From: Sipunculus nudus
Lineage: Eukaryota; Annelida; Sipuncula; Golfingiida; Sipunculidae
Length of the DNA: 64,000 nt
NCBI GenBank assembly: GCA_026874595.1
Contig: CM049309.1
Coordinates: forward strand, 70,290,926 to 70,354,925
Reading direction: 5' to 3'
Shown: positions 63,722 through 64,000 of the stretch, piece by piece
Position numbering within the stretch: the first letter of the stretch is position 1
Layout of the letters: each line of letters begins with the position of its first letter
Notes under the pieces: generated by a model
The model's input: only the letters and a program-made list of their open reading frames with translations
Told to the model about the DNA's origin: nothing
Database searches by the model: none
Position numbers and translations under genes: made by a program

Positions 63722-64000
63722 CTGTACAATATTCATGGTAATCATATTAGTTCATAAATAACTAGCATAATACCCAGTCATTATTTTGCACTTGCAGTTT
63801 AGTATTATTCCAAATGTGTTAAATGGCCCTGTAAATTCAATGGGATACACAGATGTAATTTGGGATAGAATTTCTTAAGATTTATATGGAAAACATGGAA
63901 AAAGAACCAGCTCTCTCAAAACACACTTGGAATCATCTCAGACAGTTCATGACCAGAAACTGATGCTTCTGAGGTGTGGCCACAGAGAAGTTGCAAGACA
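63722..64000 (-). other. Intron before exon 1 of the window
   Basis: The exon carrying the first half of PLAT D1 is not within these 279 bases, so it lies beyond the window. Confidence 0.6.

Overview
This is a eukaryotic, AT-rich genomic window from an animal nuclear genome, most likely a bivalve mollusc. The organism call rests on the repeats: introns are full of elements made of tandem repeats followed by GGAC/GACA-type microsatellites and palindromic ends, an architecture described for the pearl and Helentron-associated (HINE) elements of bivalves. The genus cannot be told from this sequence alone.

One gene fills the window, on the minus strand, read from about 63721 down to 1140 and open at both ends. 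Fifty-seven exons can be placed by hand; 56 introns separate them, nearly all with GT-AG borders, and all 57 exons join in one reading frame (7714 coding bases, about 2571 codons). The product is a chain of PLAT (polycystin-1/lipoxygenase/alpha-toxin; LH2) domains: 18 complete domains (D2 to D19) and the second half of D1. This is the architecture of lipoxygenase homology domain-containing protein 1 (LOXHD1), the stereociliary PLAT-repeat protein known from vertebrate hair cells and human deafness DFNB77. Human LOXHD1 has about 15 PLAT domains in about 2200 residues, so this part of the protein alone is already larger.

The domains alternate strictly between two kinds. Type A carries a Y-x-V-x-V-x-TGD start, a GHDGKGxGxGWFL core and a C-x-RWLD-x-x-x-DDG end. 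Type B carries a G-x-W-x-V-x-TTG start, a YKIRIGxD core, and a W-x-ELP-x-x-x-x-x-x-LP end. Each kind has its own exon lengths and intron phases. Proline/acid-rich linker exons lie between D1 and D2 and between D5 and D6. Low-complexity loops are inserted in D8, D11 and D12.

Introns hold the rest: (i) three arrays of a satellite of about 180 bp (299-1103, 7739-12857, 22214-23481), the middle one with a 1797-bp higher-order duplication; (ii) five or six elements ending in a GGAC-rich stretch plus CAGCTGAGCTAAAA (30.5-33.2 kb, 35.0-36.0 kb, 37.8-40.0 kb, 43.3-46.2 kb); (iii) elements ending in GGCTGAGGGCTAAAA (1-298, 56936-57961); (iv) elements bounded by TGTCCCC/GGGGACA (3701-4408, 7016-7509); (v) small TA-flanked MITEs with CAGTRRAACCT ends, one of which supplies most of a splice donor; (vi) a PIF/Harbinger-like MITE; (vii) minisatellites and microsatellites. 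No tRNA, rRNA, CRISPR or plus-strand gene was found.
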